From positions 1-64,000 of the forward strand of contig CAXBCF010000009.1 of assembly GCA_963973975.1 (NCBI GenBank): a stretch of DNA of 64,000 nt, in the 5' to 3' direction. Origin of the DNA: UBA1494_A sp963973975 (GTDB taxonomy: Bacteria; Bacteroidota; Bacteroidia; Flavobacteriales_E; Vicingaceae). Under the pieces are notes generated by a model, which saw only the letters and a program-made list of their open reading frames with translations, did not search any database and had not been told where the DNA came from. The translations under genes were made by a program, and so were the position numbers. Every line of letters starts with the position of its first letter. Position 1 is the stretch's first letter. Below are positions 16,501 through 25,652 of the stretch, in pieces.

Positions 16501-18810
16501 ATGAAACGATTTTTACTAATTGGTTTAGTTCTAACCGGAAGCGTATTACAAGCTCAGTTAAAACCTATCGGTACTTGGACAGACCATTTACCTTATAGAA
16601 ATGCTACATCAATAACCAAAATAAATAAAACAGTTGTTTGTGGAACAGAGTCAGGTATATTCATCTATAACACAGAAGATTTTTCGATTGAAACTTATTC
16701 AAAAGTTAATAGCTTAAATGATGTTGTTGTATCCAAAATTGACTACTCAAATAAGTACAAAACGTTAATCGTTGCATACAATACTGGAAATATAGATTTA
16801 ATTATTGATGGGAATGTTTCAAACCTACCATTTGTTAAATTAAGTAATCGAAGTGGTAATCCAAATGATATATACATTAAGGACAACTTTGCATACATTT
16901 CGTATAATTTTGGAATTGTTGTAATAGATATAGTTAAAAAAGAAATAAAAGATACCTACCAGTTTGGTGCGGGCGGAGCTTCAATTGTTGTAAATTCTAC
17001 TGTAATTATTAATAATACAATTTTTGCAGGAACAAATCAAGGTTATTATAGTGCAAATCTTAATACGAATTTACTAGATTTTAATAATTGGTCCAAATCA
17101 TCTTTATTCTCAAATAAGCAAATTATTAAAATACTTATTTTAAATAATAAATTAGCTATAGTCGTTAGAGAATCGGGTATTGATTCAACTCTTATAATTG
17201 ACTCTGGTGCTTCTACAACTATACCTGAATTATCAGGATTAACATATACAGGTTTTAATAAAAGAGACGATGGAGGATATAATTTCACATCATCGAACTT
17301 ATTTATGCACGTTGACAGTCTTGGAAATGTTGTAAAATCAGTTAATCATACTATTTCATCTACATTAGGTAGCGCTGTTATAGGTAACTCAATATATATA
17401 ACAGGAACAACTTGGCCGTTATCAGAGATAGATATGCTTAGTGAAGAAGTTATAAATGTTTTTAAGCCTAATGGTCCAAGTGATAAGATAATATTTGACA
17501 TGGCACTTGAAGGCGGTAACTTATGGACTGTAAATGGTGCACACAATGTTTCATATGGAAATAATTTTTTTGGTCCTGTTTTTCAACACTTATACAAAGG
17601 TAAATGGACTGTATATCAGAGAAACACATACCCTGATTTAGATAACTCATTTGACTTAATTTCTGTAACAATTAATCCTAACAATCCAAATAATGTATTT
17701 TTTAGTTCATGGGGAAGAGGTGTAATTCAGTTACTCGCAGACAACACATTTCGTCAATACTTAGAAGATAATTCTAGTCTGCAAAGACGTAAGGCGTGGG
17801 AGCCTGCTCAATGGGTTGGTGCAGGAGAATCAGCGTTTGATGAACAAGGAAATTTATGGGTTACTAATCCATATACAAGAAATGGACTATCAGTAAGAAA
17901 AACGAATGGAGAATGGAAAACTTTCGACTTAAGTGATTTAATTATTGGTGAAGAAACAGTAAGTTATGACATAGTTATTTCTAATGAAGGATATAAGTGG
18001 ATCAGCTTACCTAGAGATAACACAATTATTGTTTATGATGACCGTGGAACTATTGATAACATAAGTGATGATCGTGCAATTCTTTTGACTTCAGGTGAAG
18101 GGCAAGGAAACGTACCTGGTAACAGAGGTATAAAAATGGAGAAAGATAGAAATGGCTTAATTTGGATTGGGACATCTGATGGAATAGCTGTTCACTTTAA
18201 TCCTTCTAATGTTTTTGAAGAAAGAAATAGAGACTTTAGCAGAATTATATTTTTTGACGGAGAAAATAATGAAATAGTACTCCAAGGTGCTACTGTATTA
18301 GATATTGCGATTGATGGTGCTAACAGAAAATGGATTGGAACTGATAATTCTGGCGTTTTACTTTTATCACCTGATGGTAAAGAAACAATTCAAGAATTTA
18401 ATGAAAATAACAGCCCTCTTTTATCAAATACAGTCACTGCAATTAGCATAGATGATGAGACTGGAGAAGTGTTTTTTGCTACAACAGAAGGATTGGTATC
18501 ATACAGATCAGATGTAGTTAAAGGCAGTGAAAATTTATCAGAAATAAAAATAGCTCCGAACCCTGTTAGATCAACCTTCACGGGACCAATTAACATCTCC
18601 GGTTTAAAAGAAAATACTACTGTAAAAATTACTGACATTAATGGAAAGCTAGTTATGGAACTTAAAAGTCAAGGTGGGTCAGTAAATTGGGACGGTAACA
18701 ACTTAAATGGAGAAAGAGCAGCTACAGGTGTATATTTAGTTCTAGTTAGTGCAGCTATTCCAAATAACAGAGTCGAAACTGCAGTTGGTAAAATAATGTT
18801 CATTAAATAA
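16501..18810 (+). CDS. porZ: PorZ-like type IX secretion / A-LPS delivery protein
   Basis: The 769-aa secreted protein starts with the signal peptide MKRFLLIGLVLTGSVLQAQ; an in-frame ATG nine codons upstream (16474) would disrupt it, so 16501 is preferred. Two beta-propeller regions follow (repeats such as VCGTESGIFIYNT, KWISLPRDN, LIWIGTSDGIAVHF, RKWIGTDNSGVLLL). A C-terminal type IX sorting-like domain begins near IAPNPV and ends in GVYLVLVSA. This is the PorZ layout; PorZ belongs to the Por attachment complex that links cargo to anionic LPS. recO starts at the very next base. The family call is likely, not proven. Confidence 0.78.
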   Translation: MKRFLLIGLVLTGSVLQAQLKPIGTWTDHLPYRNATSITKINKTVVCGTESGIFIYNTEDFSIETYSKVNSLNDVVVSKIDYSNKYKTLIVAYNTGNIDLIIDGNVSNLPFVKLSNRSGNPNDIYIKDNFAYISYNFGIVVIDIVKKEIKDTYQFGAGGASIVVNSTVIINNTIFAGTNQGYYSANLNTNLLDFNNWSKSSLFSNKQIIKILILNNKLAIVVRESGIDSTLIIDSGASTTIPELSGLTYTGFNKRDDGGYNFTSSNLFMHVDSLGNVVKSVNHTISSTLGSAVIGNSIYITGTTWPLSEIDMLSEEVINVFKPNGPSDKIIFDMALEGGNLWTVNGAHNVSYGNNFFGPVFQHLYKGKWTVYQRNTYPDLDNSFDLISVTINPNNPNNVFFSSWGRGVIQLLADNTFRQYLEDNSSLQRRKAWEPAQWVGAGESAFDEQGNLWVTNPYTRNGLSVRKTNGEWKTFDLSDLIIGEETVSYDIVISNEGYKWISLPRDNTIIVYDDRGTIDNISDDRAILLTSGEGQGNVPGNRGIKMEKDRNGLIWIGTSDGIAVHFNPSNVFEERNRDFSRIIFFDGENNEIVLQGATVLDIAIDGANRKWIGTDNSGVLLLSPDGKETIQEFNENNSPLLSNTVTAISIDDETGEVFFATTEGLVSYRSDVVKGSENLSEIKIAPNPVRSTFTGPINISGLKENTTVKITDINGKLVMELKSQGGSVNWDGNNLNGERAATGVYLVLVSAAIPNNRVETAVGKIMFIK

Positions 18811-19512
18811 ATGCTTTTAAAGGGAGAAGGCATTGTCCTTAAAAGTATTAAGTATGGTGAAAAATCGCAAATCTGTTCTGTTTTCACTAAAGAATACGGA
18901 GTCTTATCTGTAATTCATAACCGAATTATAAATAAAAAAAGAAGAGATCCAAATTATTTTCAAGCTCTTAGTCACATAGAATTTATCTGCTATCCATCTA
19001 AAAATTCCGAACTTCATAGAATTAAAGAAGTTCAGTTTAAAGTTGCAAGTAATTCTATTGAAGCGTCAGTTGTAAAAAATGCTTTGAAGTTTTTTCTAGC
19101 AGAAGTTCTAGAAAAAATAATAAGAGAAAAAGAACAAAATAATGCTCTTTTTCTCTTCATAGCAGAACGTGTAACTGAATTAAATAGCACCAAAGAAAGT
19201 CTAGGAAGCTTTCATTTAGAGTTTATGATTGGTTTATTGAATCATTTAGGTATCATCCCACAAATAGCGCCTAATGACCACTATTTTGATTTAATAGAAG
19301 GTATAAGTACCGACACAAAACCTTTAAGGAATAAATTTATAAGTGGGAAAACTTTCGAGCAATTTCAAAAGATATTTGAAAATCAGAGAGACCTTGGTAA
19401 ACTAGAGAGAAATAATGTATTAAATATATTGTTAGAATACATTGACATTCAATTAAATACTTCCTTAAATCAACTTAAAACTAAGGCTGTTTTAGAAGTA
19501 ATTTTTGAATAA
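18811..19512 (+). CDS. recO: DNA repair protein RecO
   Basis: The 233-aa protein has the N-terminal OB-fold start typical of RecO (MLLKGEGIVLKSIKYGEKSQI.SVFTKEYG) and the helical middle part. It would help RecR load RecA on SSB-coated single strands. The zinc-finger cysteines found in some RecO proteins are absent, as in many Bacteroidota. Its ATG follows the porZ TAA with no gap, so it is translated from the porZ mRNA. Confidence 0.88.
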   Translation: MLLKGEGIVLKSIKYGEKSQICSVFTKEYGVLSVIHNRIINKKRRDPNYFQALSHIEFICYPSKNSELHRIKEVQFKVASNSIEASVVKNALKFFLAEVLEKIIREKEQNNALFLFIAERVTELNSTKESLGSFHLEFMIGLLNHLGIIPQIAPNDHYFDLIEGISTDTKPLRNKFISGKTFEQFQKIFENQRDLGKLERNNVLNILLEYIDIQLNTSLNQLKTKAVLEVIFE

Positions 19513-19525
19513 AGGGGTTAATGAC

Positions 19526-20548
19526 CTAATCGATAATTTCTTGGTCAACACTGCTTAATTCAAAGCTGTTCATTATCGCCTGAAGCTCCCTTAAATACTC
19601 CCGTTTATTAAATTTTGGAGCATATACAAATCCATCAAGGTTTATTACCCGATTATTGGCTTCATCAACAAAGGTATAATGTATGAAAGGACCTCCCATA
19701 AAATCATTTTTCATATTCCAAAGACCTCTATATTCAGCAACATATTGATCGTTAATATTCAGTATGCTTTTCATTGGTTTAAAGTCTTCATAAACTGCCA
19801 TAAAAGAACTATCTCTACTTCCTCGAATCAATTCTTGAGTATAACTATTTCTATTAGCCACCAATTCATCAACAGAAAAAGTACTATCGGAATCGTATGG
19901 ATAAGAGTATATTATCAAGCCCTGCATTACCTGATGTTCTCCAAGATACTTTTCTTTCTTTAACCAAAGAGCCGATTCATTGGAAGCCATTTCTATAAAA
20001 GCTGGAGGTATTAAAAGTTTAATTTGAAGCTTTTTTTCAATTTTATCACTTAAGTCCTTTTGTGGTTTTTTGAGATATTGCTGCTTTAAACGCTTTAATT
20101 CTTCTTCATTATAATAATCTCTTATTGTTTGTTTATTCTTAGCTAAAATTGATTCAGCTTGATCTAGTGTGTTTGCACTAATTTGTATTAACAACTGATT
20201 TTTTGCCCAAACATCTCTTATAATAGAAACACCTGCTTTGCTGTTTTCTTTAAGCTCAATTTTAAAGACATTTCTACTGCGTTTTAAAATTGATTTAAAG
20301 TCAGCAGGATCAACATTTGCCATTCGAAACTGGGTTTCTTGCTGTGGTAAAGCTGGCATCGCTTTATTAAAGATTTCCTTTACACGATCGCCAATACTTC
20401 CATTAAACAAGGTAGAATCAATAACAACTAACACTTCGCCATATTTGCCAGAACTAGAAGGTAATGTCTTGCTCTTTTCTTCTCCAAACTCACAAGAAGT
20501 TAAAAAGAATAGAGCAATGATAAAGCTTTTGAAAATATACTTAGCCAA
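19526..20548 (-). CDS. DUF4837-type lipoprotein
   Basis: The 340-aa protein has a lipoprotein signal (FIIALFFLTSC, Cys19) and then the region SGKYGEVLVVIDSTLFNGSIGDRVKEIF typical of DUF4837 proteins in Bacteroidota. Their function is unknown. The only start is a TTG that overlaps the end of the lytic transglycosylase gene by 8 bp, so the two form an operon. The likely location is the periplasmic face of the outer or inner membrane. Confidence 0.78.
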   Translation of the reverse strand: MAKYIFKSFIIALFFLTSCEFGEEKSKTLPSSSGKYGEVLVVIDSTLFNGSIGDRVKEIFNKAMPALPQQETQFRMANVDPADFKSILKRSRNVFKIELKENSKAGVSIIRDVWAKNQLLIQISANTLDQAESILAKNKQTIRDYYNEEELKRLKQQYLKKPQKDLSDKIEKKLQIKLLIPPAFIEMASNESALWLKKEKYLGEHQVMQGLIIYSYPYDSDSTFSVDELVANRNSYTQELIRGSRDSSFMAVYEDFKPMKSILNINDQYVAEYRGLWNMKNDFMGGPFIHYTFVDEANNRVINLDGFVYAPKFNKREYLRELQAIMNSFELSSVDQEIID

Positions 20549-22016
20549 TTTGTTTTACTTTTACTTGCATTCCAGGCTTTAACCTTCTAAAGTCAAGGTT
20601 GCCGTTTAACCTTTTTAAATCATTTACAGATATATCTTGATACTCTTTTGCGATATCCCAAAGCGTATCTCCAGATCGTACAATGTGTACTTGATACTTT
20701 CCATTTACAGTTTCTTCAGGTTTCTTTGTTTCTACCTTTGCTATTGCTTGTGTAGAAGCTTTTGGGGGGTTTTTACCATAAATAACTAATTGGTCTCCTG
20801 GATTTAAACGAGTTGAACGCAAATTATTCCATGCCATTAAATCGTTAACACTTACATGGTACTTATTTGCAATGTATCCCAAAAACTCACCGCTATTAAC
20901 TCTGTGAACAAAGCGATCTGGAACAGCTACTTCACTTGGTGATTCTTTGCCATTAACACTGTCTTTTAGTTCCAAACGCTTTAAATCTGCATAAATAGAT
21001 TTCTCATTCACTAAGTATAATCCTATTTTATCAATTGGTAAACACAAGGTTTGAGAGTAATTACTTTCAGGAATAAACTTCAGTTTATACATTGGGTTAT
21101 AAAATGCAAGCTCTTCTTCAGTAACAGGAAGGTAGTTTACTAATTGACTAAAAGAAATTGGTGATTGTATTTGAACAGTGTCTGTTTGAGCTTGAAATAA
21201 TAAATTGTTTTGAGGATAAATGTTGTGCTCTTCTGCATAATTCATCATGTAATTAACAGCAATAAAAGCCGGAACATATCCTCTTGTTTCACGTGGCAAC
21301 CAAGCTCTGATTGCCCAATAATCTTTAATTCCTCCTGAGCGTCTAATTGCTTTATTCACATTTCCTGGACCGCTATTATAAGCAGCTAAAACTAAATTCC
21401 AGTCCCCATACATTCTATACAAATCTGTCATAAATTCACATGCAGCAACTGTAGATTTATAAGGATCCATTCGGTCATCAACATAAGAAGTTACATTGAG
21501 ATCATACATTTTTCCTGTTCTATACATGAACTGCCATAAACCCATGGCTCCCGCCCTTGATTTTGCAGAAGGATTCAATGCTGATTCAACCACAGCTAAA
21601 TATTTTAGTTCTAACGGCATGTCAAAGCGATCCAATACCTCTTCAAACATAGGGAAGTAATGAGGTGCTAAAAACAAAACAGAGCTACTCAGCTTACGTT
21701 TCTTTTCGACATATAATTTTATGAAAGCCTTTGTATATTCATTGTAAACTAAGTTAAAAGGTGTTTTTGCATTTAAAGCATTTAACCTTGCTTCAAGAAT
21801 GCTATCTGAAAAATAAGGCACACTATCGTAAGGCAAAACCCCTGAAGTATCCATGCAAAATCCAAAAGCATTGTAGTATTGATTGGAAAGTTGCAAATCC
21901 ATCATCGCCAAAACCTCATCATCAGAGGATATTTGATAACCCAAAGAATCGCTTTCTTTAGCTGTCAAATTGAATGAAAATAAAAGAACTAGAAAATAAA
22001 ATAGCGTGTTTTTCAT
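20541..22016 (-). CDS. Membrane-targeted lytic transglycosylase with two LysM domains (MltD-like)
   Basis: The 491-aa protein would cleave peptidoglycan glycan strands, forming 1,6-anhydroMurNAc ends. A signal peptide (MKNTLFYFLVLLFSFNLTAK) leads to an SLT domain (about residues 110-240) with catalytic Glu in LAVVESALNPSAKSRAGAMGLWQFM and the motif VLAAYNSGPGNVNKAI. Two LysM domains follow, HRVNSGEFLGYIANKYHVS and HIVRSGDTLWDIAKEY. A TTG at 22031 extends the frame, but the ATG at 22016 places the signal peptide correctly. It overlaps the DUF4837 gene. Confidence 0.9.
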   Translation of the reverse strand: MKNTLFYFLVLLFSFNLTAKESDSLGYQISSDDEVLAMMDLQLSNQYYNAFGFCMDTSGVLPYDSVPYFSDSILEARLNALNAKTPFNLVYNEYTKAFIKLYVEKKRKLSSSVLFLAPHYFPMFEEVLDRFDMPLELKYLAVVESALNPSAKSRAGAMGLWQFMYRTGKMYDLNVTSYVDDRMDPYKSTVAACEFMTDLYRMYGDWNLVLAAYNSGPGNVNKAIRRSGGIKDYWAIRAWLPRETRGYVPAFIAVNYMMNYAEEHNIYPQNNLLFQAQTDTVQIQSPISFSQLVNYLPVTEEELAFYNPMYKLKFIPESNYSQTLCLPIDKIGLYLVNEKSIYADLKRLELKDSVNGKESPSEVAVPDRFVHRVNSGEFLGYIANKYHVSVNDLMAWNNLRSTRLNPGDQLVIYGKNPPKASTQAIAKVETKKPEETVNGKYQVHIVRSGDTLWDIAKEYQDISVNDLKRLNGNLDFRRLKPGMQVKVKQIG

Positions 22017-22103
22017 AAATACAACTGTCAAGCATTAACGAACATTTGAAAGAAATGTTATAAGTTGACTAAATTGAAGAAATTTTTAAGACTAAAAACT
22101 CTT

Positions 22104-23555
22104 TTAATTCTGATTTTTCAACGCTTTTTTGTTCATGATTGATTTTGCAAAAAGCAAAACAGTGGCTTCATCAAAAGATTTTCCCATTATTTGAAAACCA
22201 AAGGGTAAGCCTTCTTTATTTTTAAACAAAGGAAGTGAAATAGCAGGTGAGCCAGTTAGATTAGCATGAACTGTAAAAATATCTTCCAAGTACATTTTAA
22301 TAGGGTCCTTGGTTTTTGAATCTAAATCAAATGCCGCATGAGGAGTTGTCGGTGAAACTATGAAATCATATTTTTCAAAAATTTCATCTGTCCTTTGTTT
22401 AACGAGCCTTCTTAGTTTCTGAGCCTTAGAATAATACGCATCGTAAAACCCTGAACTCAAAACAAAAGTTCCCAACATGATTCTACGCTTTACTTCATTC
22501 CCAAATCCTTCGCTTCTAGATTTAATGTAGGTTGACTCTAAATCATGCGCATTATCACTTCTATATCCAAAGTGAATTCCGTCATAACGGGCTAAATTTG
22601 ATGACGCTTCTGCAGTTGTTAAAACATAATAAGTAGGAACTAAATAATCTAAGTATTCAAATGAAAGCATGTCAACTTGATGTCCTTCTTCTCTCAACTC
22701 TTCAATGGAAGCTAGTACTTGACTTCTAACCTCATCGCTAATGCCTTCATGATTAACATAACAGTCTAGATAGGCTATTTTTTTCTTTTTAGGTGTATCA
22801 TTTTCTTCCAATGTCTTGGTAAACGCTGGAACCGCTCTTTGGCTTAATGTGCTATCAAAATCATCTTTCCCTGACACTACTTCCATGATGGCAGCAATAT
22901 CTTCAATAGAGTTGGCAAAAGGGCCTATTTGATCAAATGAAGACGCGAAAGCTATTAAGCCATTTCTTGAAACTCTACCATAAGTTGGTTTCAGTCCAAC
23001 AACTCCACAAAAAGAAGCTGGTTGACGAATAGAGCCTCCTGTGTCTGAACCCAAAGAAGCTAAACACAATCCTGCGGCTACAGAAGCTGCAGAGCCACCA
23101 CTTGAACCTCCTGTTACTTTTGTCGGGTCAATTGGATTTTTTACAGCTGAATAAGTGGATGTTTCATTTGAAGAACCCATTGCAAATTCATCACAATTTG
23201 TTCGTCCAATAATAATAGCATCTTCTTCTAATAAACGTTCAACTACAGTTGCCGAAAAAAGAGACTCAAAGCCTTCTAGCATTTTTGAAGATGCTGTTAC
23301 TTGATGATTTTTATAGCAAATATTGTCCTTAATGGAAATTACCATTCCAGCTAACTTACCTTGTTTGCCAGCTTTAATTTTTTCATCTACTTCTTTTGCT
23401 TTTTCTAAAGCAGAGTCAGAAAAAACTTCAATAAAAATATTAAGTGATTTTGTTTCTTCTATTTTTGATAAATAGCCTTTAACTAAATCAACACAATTGA
23501 TTGACCCATCGTGCAAAAGTGTACGAACCTCATTTAAAGATGAAAAATGTGTCAA
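22104..23555 (-). CDS. gatA: Asp/Glu-tRNA(Asn/Gln) amidotransferase subunit A
   Basis: The 483-aa amidase-signature protein has the catalytic Lys in VISIKDNICYK, the cis-Ser in GGSSGGSAASVA and the nucleophilic Ser in GSDTGGSIRQPASFCG. It releases ammonia from glutamine for transamidation of mischarged Glu-tRNA-Gln and Asp-tRNA-Asn. gatB and gatC are not nearby. The start is a TTG three bases after the tatA stop; no ATG is available upstream. It is co-transcribed with tatA. Confidence 0.92.
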   Translation of the reverse strand: MTHFSSLNEVRTLLHDGSINCVDLVKGYLSKIEETKSLNIFIEVFSDSALEKAKEVDEKIKAGKQGKLAGMVISIKDNICYKNHQVTASSKMLEGFESLFSATVVERLLEEDAIIIGRTNCDEFAMGSSNETSTYSAVKNPIDPTKVTGGSSGGSAASVAAGLCLASLGSDTGGSIRQPASFCGVVGLKPTYGRVSRNGLIAFASSFDQIGPFANSIEDIAAIMEVVSGKDDFDSTLSQRAVPAFTKTLEENDTPKKKKIAYLDCYVNHEGISDEVRSQVLASIEELREEGHQVDMLSFEYLDYLVPTYYVLTTAEASSNLARYDGIHFGYRSDNAHDLESTYIKSRSEGFGNEVKRRIMLGTFVLSSGFYDAYYSKAQKLRRLVKQRTDEIFEKYDFIVSPTTPHAAFDLDSKTKDPIKMYLEDIFTVHANLTGSPAISLPLFKNKEGLPFGFQIMGKSFDEATVLLFAKSIMNKKALKNQN

Positions 23556-23558
23556 TAG

Positions 23559-23750
23559 TTATTTTTTTTGATCTTCTTTTTGACCTTCTCCCTTGTCTTG
23601 AGAAGCGTCTTTGAATTCTTTAATTCCTTTTCCAACTCCTTTCATCAGCTCAGGAATTTTTTTGGCACCAAATAACAATATGAGCACAACCACAATCAAT
23701 ATGATTTGTTGTGGTCCAAGTATACCTGCTTGAAATACGATTGTATCCAT
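23559..23750 (-). CDS. tatA: Sec-independent protein translocase subunit TatA/E
   Basis: The 63-aa protein has one N-terminal membrane helix (QIILIVVVLILLFG), the FGAKKIPEL hinge of TatA, an amphipathic helix (GVGKGIKEFKDA) and a charged tail. It forms the protein-conducting part of the twin-arginine pathway. An upstream in-frame TTG (23768) would add six residues; the ATG at 23750 gives the normal TatA N-terminus. It is the first gene of a tatA-gatA pair. Confidence 0.9.
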   Translation of the reverse strand: MDTIVFQAGILGPQQIILIVVVLILLFGAKKIPELMKGVGKGIKEFKDASQDKGEGQKEDQKK

Positions 23751-23765
23751 GATAAATATTTGCTT

Positions 23766-23798
23766 CAAAATTAGTCAATTTGAACTGCATAAAATCAA
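23766..23798 (-). promoter_or_regulatory. Candidate Bacteroidota promoter for tatA-gatA
   Basis: On the minus strand TTG (23796-23798) is followed after 22 bp by TAATTTTG (23766-23773), matching the -33/-7 pattern and ending 15 bp before the tatA ATG. Confidence 0.5.
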
Positions 23799-23853
23799 CA
23801 TTTAGTATCTAATCCATACTTTTACAACTAAAGGTCTATTAGACAATTGCAAT

Positions 23854-24906
23854 ATGATAAAAAAAGTAGACTATTTAATTGTGGGTCAGGGATTAGCAGG
23901 TAGTTTTTTTGCTTTTCAACTCATTGAGCAAGGCAAGTCTTTTGTTGTTATTGATATGGGAATTGAGAATTCGGCTTCTTATGTTGCAGCAGGACTAATA
24001 AATCCATTGGTTTTAAAAAGATTGACCCCGAGTTGGCGTGTTGAAGACTTTCTAAAATATAACGATCGCTTCTATGAAAAAATAGGTGCTTTTTTAGGAA
24101 AAAAATACCACTATCCACTAGAGCTTAAAAAACTCATCAGTTCTAAAGATGAAATTGATTTTTGGAAGCAACGCAAAAATGTTAAGGAAGTTAAAAAATA
24201 TATAGATGGTAATCCAGTAAAAGCGAAGGAGCCTTTCCTTAGCCAGAAGATCAAAGCCATTGGCAATGTATATCACGTTTCATGGATTGCAATATCTGAG
24301 TTACTTAAAGACTTTAGAATCTATTTATCAAACAACAACCTGCTTATTGAAGAGCAATTTGAATACAATCAATTAAATGGTTCAGAACAATACAAAGCAA
24401 CTACTTTCAATAAAATAATTTTCTGTGAAGGTGCAAAAGCAATTGACAATCCATTTTTTCAAGAAGTGGTTTTTAGTTTAAATAAAGGGCAAACTTTCAC
24501 AATAAAATCTCAAGAATTAAATACTAGCGCAATTCTTAAAAAACAAGCCTTTATTTTACCAACGTTGGAAGAAAACCAATTTAAAGTTGGGGCAACATTT
24601 TCATGGAAATGGGAAGATGAAGGGATTGAGACTGAAAAAACAACTCTTCTAAAAGAGCAAATTGAAGAAATGATTGCTGTTGACTATTCTATAAAATTCG
24701 AAGAAGCTGGGATAAGGCCTTCAGCAAAAGACCGAAGGCCAATTGTGGGTAAATCAATGCAACATGAAAACTTTTACATTTTTAATGGAATGGGCTCACG
24801 TGGATGCATGATTTCGCCTCTTTTAACCTTAGAGCTGTTTGATTTTATAGAAAATAAAAAAACTCTTTCAAAAGAAATTAATGTAAGCCGTTTTAAGCCA
24901 AATTGA
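23854..24906 (+). CDS. FAD-dependent oxidoreductase (DAO family)
   Basis: The 350-aa protein opens with the FAD dinucleotide-binding motif YLIVGQGLAGSFFAFQL, followed by VVIDMG. It ends with a region typical of the D-amino-acid/glycine oxidase family (EEAGIRPSAKDRRPIVGKS and FNGMGSRGCMISPLL). The substrate is unknown. It stands alone; its last 14 bp overlap the convergent LytTR regulator gene. Confidence 0.82.
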   Translation: MIKKVDYLIVGQGLAGSFFAFQLIEQGKSFVVIDMGIENSASYVAAGLINPLVLKRLTPSWRVEDFLKYNDRFYEKIGAFLGKKYHYPLELKKLISSKDEIDFWKQRKNVKEVKKYIDGNPVKAKEPFLSQKIKAIGNVYHVSWIAISELLKDFRIYLSNNNLLIEEQFEYNQLNGSEQYKATTFNKIIFCEGAKAIDNPFFQEVVFSLNKGQTFTIKSQELNTSAILKKQAFILPTLEENQFKVGATFSWKWEDEGIETEKTTLLKEQIEEMIAVDYSIKFEEAGIRPSAKDRRPIVGKSMQHENFYIFNGMGSRGCMISPLLTLELFDFIENKKTLSKEINVSRFKPN

Positions 24907-25645
24907 GTTGGTTGAACAAGTCTTCTCGATAAGAACCACCAATTGGAACCCTTTTATTACTGTCTTCAATAATAACAATCGCATTCTCGATTGACTTAAT
25001 CTTTTTAAGGTTCAATATAAAAGATCGATGAACTCTCATGAAAGTTTCAGAAGGTAATTTCTTTTCAATTTCTTTCATGGTTGAATGAATTGTGAATTTT
25101 TCATCTTTTGTATGAATAATCACATAATCTTTTAGCGCTTCAATGAATAAAATATTGTTATTCTGAACTTTAATCAGTTTAGAATTTGATTTAATGTATA
25201 TAAACTCTTTAGAAAGTGTTGGTTTTCTTTTAAACTCCGAAGTGTCTAATCCAGCTAATTTCTCTTGAACTTTTTTGAATTTATACAAAGCCATTTCAAT
25301 TGATGTTCTCAAATCAATTTCTTTAAAAGGCTTTATAACATATCCATAAGGCTCTGAAACTTTTGCTTTATTTATTGTATTTTCATCTGCATATGCAGTT
25401 AAAAAAACAACTGGTATATTGAATTTTTCTTTAATTTTAGTGGATACTTCTATTCCATTCATTTTGCCGGTTAGCATAATGTCCATGAGAACTAAGTCAG
25501 GCTTATTTTCTTCAAGAAACTCCAATACTTTTTCTCCTCTTCCAAAAACACCTAAAACATTGTAACCAATTCTTTCTAGACAAACAGAGATGTCTTTTGC
25601 AACAATTGCTTCATCTTCTACGATTAAAATTTTTCTTGCTTCCAT
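24893..25645 (-). CDS. LytTR-family DNA-binding response regulator
   Basis: The 250-aa protein has an N-terminal receiver domain with acidic pocket E10/D11, phospho-acceptor D55 (DLVLMDIMLTG) and the conserved Lys in GYVIKPF. A C-terminal LytTR domain follows (about residues 150-250; FIEALKDYVIIHT, FMRVHRSFILNLKKI). LytTR proteins bind direct-repeat promoter sites. It lies 7 bp downstream of the large PAS histidine kinase gene, so the two form a two-component pair. The target genes are unknown; the MORN-repeat gene beside the kinase is one candidate. Confidence 0.92.
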   Translation of the reverse strand: MEARKILIVEDEAIVAKDISVCLERIGYNVLGVFGRGEKVLEFLEENKPDLVLMDIMLTGKMNGIEVSTKIKEKFNIPVVFLTAYADENTINKAKVSEPYGYVIKPFKEIDLRTSIEMALYKFKKVQEKLAGLDTSEFKRKPTLSKEFIYIKSNSKLIKVQNNNILFIEALKDYVIIHTKDEKFTIHSTMKEIEKKLPSETFMRVHRSFILNLKKIKSIENAIVIIEDSNKRVPIGGSYREDLFNQLNLA

Positions 25646-25652
25646 CTTTTAC

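Noticed and set aside
21285..21300. parS-like TGTTTCACGTG within the lytic transglycosylase gene
   Set aside because: The second half does not complete the palindrome (four mismatches), and the bases encode the conserved RETRGYVP region of the enzyme.
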